Below, in pieces: positions 62,127 through 64,000 of a DNA stretch of 64,000 nt. Source of the stretch: Arthrobacter glacialis (GTDB lineage Bacteria; Actinomycetota; Actinomycetes; Actinomycetales; Micrococcaceae); assembly GCF_002909445.1 (NCBI RefSeq), contig NZ_PPXC01000003.1, positions 326,277 to 390,276 of the forward strand, given 5' to 3'. The first letter of the stretch is position 1, and every line of letters starts with the position of its first letter. The notes under the pieces are model-generated. The model saw only the letters and a program-made list of their open reading frames with translations. It had not been told where the DNA came from and made no database searches. Position numbers and translations under genes: made by a program.

Positions 62127-63080
62127 TTATTTGGTGACCTTGCCCATCAGGGATGCGATGGGGCGAAGGAAGAGTGGGCGTGCGGCAAACCAGGCGCCCG
62201 CCATGACGAGCAGGGACAAGGCAAAGATGCCAAATCCCCACCAGTTCACAACGTCGCTGGAGGTGTACATGTGGTTCAGGTTGCGCAAGGCGCCTGTGGC
62301 CAAAACCAGCGTGACGTGAACAATGATGAAGGCCACAAAGTAGAGCATGACCGGGAAGTGGATGGCCCGTGCCGCCTGGATGGGGTAGATCTTGTTCAGC
62401 GTGCGGGCATTCTTGGGCCAGGCCCCTGACATGCGGATGCCGGTGGCGATGGCGAGCGGGGCGGCGATGAAGACCGTGACGAAGTACGTGAGCAGCTGCA
62501 GGGCGTTGTAGTTGACCCAGCCGTGCTCGGTGGGCCAATCCAGGGACATGTACTGCAAGGCTGCGGAGATGGCGTTGGGGAAGATGTCCCAGCTGGTGGG
62601 CACAATACGCATCCACTGGCCCGTGGCAAACAGCACCACAATGAAGATGAAGCCGTTGAGCACCCACAGCGCATCAAGTGTCAGGTGGAACCACAAATCG
62701 AGGCTGATTTTGGTGGGGGCGTTCTTGGTTTTGATCAGGCCCTTGTTGTTGCGCACCCAATGCGCGGCCGGGCGCTTGGTGGTGCGGACCTGCCAGCCTG
62801 AGCGGATAATCAGCAGCAGGAAGAACATGTTCAAGAAGTGCTGCCAGCCCAGCCATGCCGGGATACCCACGGGTGCTGTTTCAGGCAATACCGATTGCCC
62901 CGGGTAGGTGGTCATGAACGACTTCACCGAATCCATGCCGGTCAACCAGCGTGCAGCCAGGACCACCACCAGCAGGGCCAGCACCAAAACGGCAGCCACC
63001 ACGGCAGCCTTGGCCCACAGACCCAGGGCCTTCCACCGTGCCGAAATGCCGTTGGCCTGCTTATTGATGGGTGTCGACAT
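62127..63080 (-). CDS. Cytochrome b/b6 domain membrane protein
   Basis: The 317-residue protein has about five or six membrane helices of the Ni-hydrogenase/thiosulfate-reductase cytochrome b family. Haem-ligand histidines are visible in WQHFLNMFF, LWFHLTLDALW and IHFPVMLYFVAFIIVHVT. It would pass electrons between quinol and a soluble or periplasmic partner, such as a molybdopterin enzyme. No such enzyme gene is adjacent. It lies 37 bp upstream of the acyl-CoA dehydrogenase, possibly in the same transcript. Confidence 0.85.
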   Translation of the reverse strand: MSTPINKQANGISARWKALGLWAKAAVVAAVLVLALLVVVLAARWLTGMDSVKSFMTTYPGQSVLPETAPVGIPAWLGWQHFLNMFFLLLIIRSGWQVRTTKRPAAHWVRNNKGLIKTKNAPTKISLDLWFHLTLDALWVLNGFIFIVVLFATGQWMRIVPTSWDIFPNAISAALQYMSLDWPTEHGWVNYNALQLLTYFVTVFIAAPLAIATGIRMSGAWPKNARTLNKIYPIQAARAIHFPVMLYFVAFIIVHVTLVLATGALRNLNHMYTSSDVVNWWGFGIFALSLLVMAGAWFAARPLFLRPIASLMGKVTK

Positions 63081-63339
63081 GGTCTAAAAAACCTCTTTCA
63101 AGAACTTCCAAGGGACCACCGCCTCTTGGGCGGTTTCACTATCCTGCGTTTGCAACAGTCTCTATTTGTAACAGGTGAAGGGAATGATGTTGCTATTGGC
63201 TGTAACAGTAGATCCAGCCACGTGCGGCCAATCCCCAGAGTACTAGGGAGTACTAGCATTTACTAGGTATCCCAAGTAAATTGTTGTGACGGTTGATTGT
63301 GGCCGCACCCCACTTGTTCCGACAGCCCGAAAGGACCCA

Positions 63340-63876
63340 GTGTCCCCCGCCTCTCCGCTGCCCATGGATCCCATTGCCGAAGCTAAGCGTCAGTGGATTG
63401 CCCACGGCTGGGCTGATGCGGCCGACGCCATGGCGGCCTTTTCCTCCGTGATGCGGGCCCACCAGATCATGTACAGCCGGGTTGATTCCGTGCTGAAACC
63501 GCTGGGTCTTTCCTACGCTCGGCTCGAGCTGCTGCGCCTGCTGTCCTTCACGCGCGACGGCGCCCTGCCGATGGCAAGTGCCAGCGCCCGGCTCCAGGTC
63601 CACCCAACCTCCGTGACAAGCGTTGTGGACAGGCTGGAAAAGGACCTGCTGGTGCGGCGCGAGGCCCATCCAACCGACGGCCGGGCAACCTTGGTGGTCC
63701 TGACAGTCGCCGGGCGGACGCGGGTTGAGGAAGCCACGGCGGCGCTGAATGCAGAGGTTTTTACCCAGCCCGGGATCCCGCAGGCCGACCTTGTGCAGAT
63801 GACCCAAATCCTGGCCCGTTTCCGCCAGGCCTCCGGGGACTTCACCGCCCCAGTCCAATACCCAGACCCCCTCTAG
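63340..63876 (+). CDS. MarR family transcriptional regulator
   Basis: The 178-residue protein has the MarR winged helix: YARLELLRLLSF, ASARLQVHPTSVTSVVDRLEKDLLVRREAHPTDGRATLVVLT (helices at about 75-125). MarR proteins respond to small phenolic or acyl ligands. It is divergent from the cytochrome b and catabolic operon, with 259 bp between, so it probably controls them. GTG 63340 follows AAAGGA by four bases; the frame is open to 63286. Confidence 0.88.
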   Translation: MSPASPLPMDPIAEAKRQWIAHGWADAADAMAAFSSVMRAHQIMYSRVDSVLKPLGLSYARLELLRLLSFTRDGALPMASASARLQVHPTSVTSVVDRLEKDLLVRREAHPTDGRATLVVLTVAGRTRVEEATAALNAEVFTQPGIPQADLVQMTQILARFRQASGDFTAPVQYPDPL

Positions 63877-63926
63877 ACGCCCGCTCACATCCGGGGCCTT
63901 TCCCAGCAACGCCCGCTCACATACGG
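63877..63926. repeat. Two-copy 18-bp direct repeat after marR
   Basis: ACGCCCGCTCACATCCGG at 63877-63894 recurs with one change (ACATACGG) at 63909-63926. The first copy starts one base after the marR stop; the second runs into a possible insertion-sequence end. Confidence 0.75.
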
Positions 63927-63932
63927 TATCTG

Positions 63933-64000
63933 TCAACCTGTTTGAGAGAGATTGACGTTTTGTTGAGTTCGTTGTTTGGGGTCGTTGATGGCGACGTAGG
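63933..64000 (-). CDS. C-terminal fragment of an open frame entering from the right edge (possible transposase)
   Basis: The minus-strand frame from the edge encodes YVAINDPKQRTQQNVNLSQTG before a stop at 63933 (read as YVAINDPKQRT and QQNVNLSQTG). The adjacent GGTATCTGTCAAC at about 63925 resembles the terminus of some insertion sequences. The family cannot be fixed from so little sequence. Confidence 0.3.
   Translation of the reverse strand, partial: YVAINDPKQRTQQNVNLSQTG

Overview
The window is a high-G+C actinobacterial chromosome segment. It most resembles Arthrobacter and relatives (Micrococcaceae). Evidence is the order mtrA-mtrB-lpqB-comF, the iscS-mnmA pair, a mycothiol-type DinB/TIGR03086 protein, a MopI-like molybdate regulator and GTG/TTG starts in tightly coupled operons. 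No rRNA, CRISPR array or prophage structural gene is visible. There is one tRNA gene (initiator tRNA-fMet).

Layout. Positions 1-5249 (minus) hold the cell-envelope two-component locus mtrA-mtrB-lpqB followed by comF, which is cut by the left edge. Divergent from it (5600-11420, plus) is a translationally coupled operon: proline/glutamine-rich membrane protein, DUF4129, DUF4350, MoxR ATPase, DUF58. Next come an SGNH hydrolase, a chorismate mutase plus zinc-site-less MetE-like pair, an orphan peptide-binding lipoprotein, a TIGR03086 protein, mnmA and iscS (11486-19343, minus). A secreted subtilase follows. At 22063-26604 a cysteine-rich HTH regulator faces a folE - FAD oxidoreductase - folP2-like - DHFR/RibD-like operon. 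This looks like a dedicated pterin/folate module separate from a housekeeping fol cluster. Lipoprotein, lipid-kinase, J-domain, trmL and methyltransferase genes lead to etfBA, htrA, a TPM-domain protein and pspA, which form an envelope-stress neighbourhood. Two aldo-keto reductases, an XRE regulator, an SDR protein, the molybdate operon (mopI-like regulator, modABC) and a class V aminotransferase follow.

Genomic island. Between 46570 and 57807 lies an ~11.2 kb insertion at the 3' end of tRNA-fMet. It is bounded by a 55-bp perfect direct repeat that includes the last 7 nt of the tRNA; the similarity continues to ~120 bp. Its base composition is visibly more A+T-rich, above all at 49.4-52.4 kb. 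It carries an ApeA-like HEPN protein, a Hachiman system (hamA-hamB), a TIR-like (PF10137) protein coupled to a zinc-ribbon protein, DUF2188 and DUF3223 proteins and several unknowns. No intact integrase is recognisable. It reads as a compact defence island.

Right of the tRNA, 58050-62089 (minus) is a valine/branched-chain acyl-CoA catabolic operon (acyl-CoA dehydrogenase, 3-hydroxyisobutyryl-CoA hydrolase, 3-hydroxyisobutyrate dehydrogenase, enoyl-CoA hydratase). A cytochrome b membrane protein and a divergent MarR regulator follow. The last ~75 bp may be the edge of an insertion sequence. All family assignments were made by reading the sequence; no database search was run.
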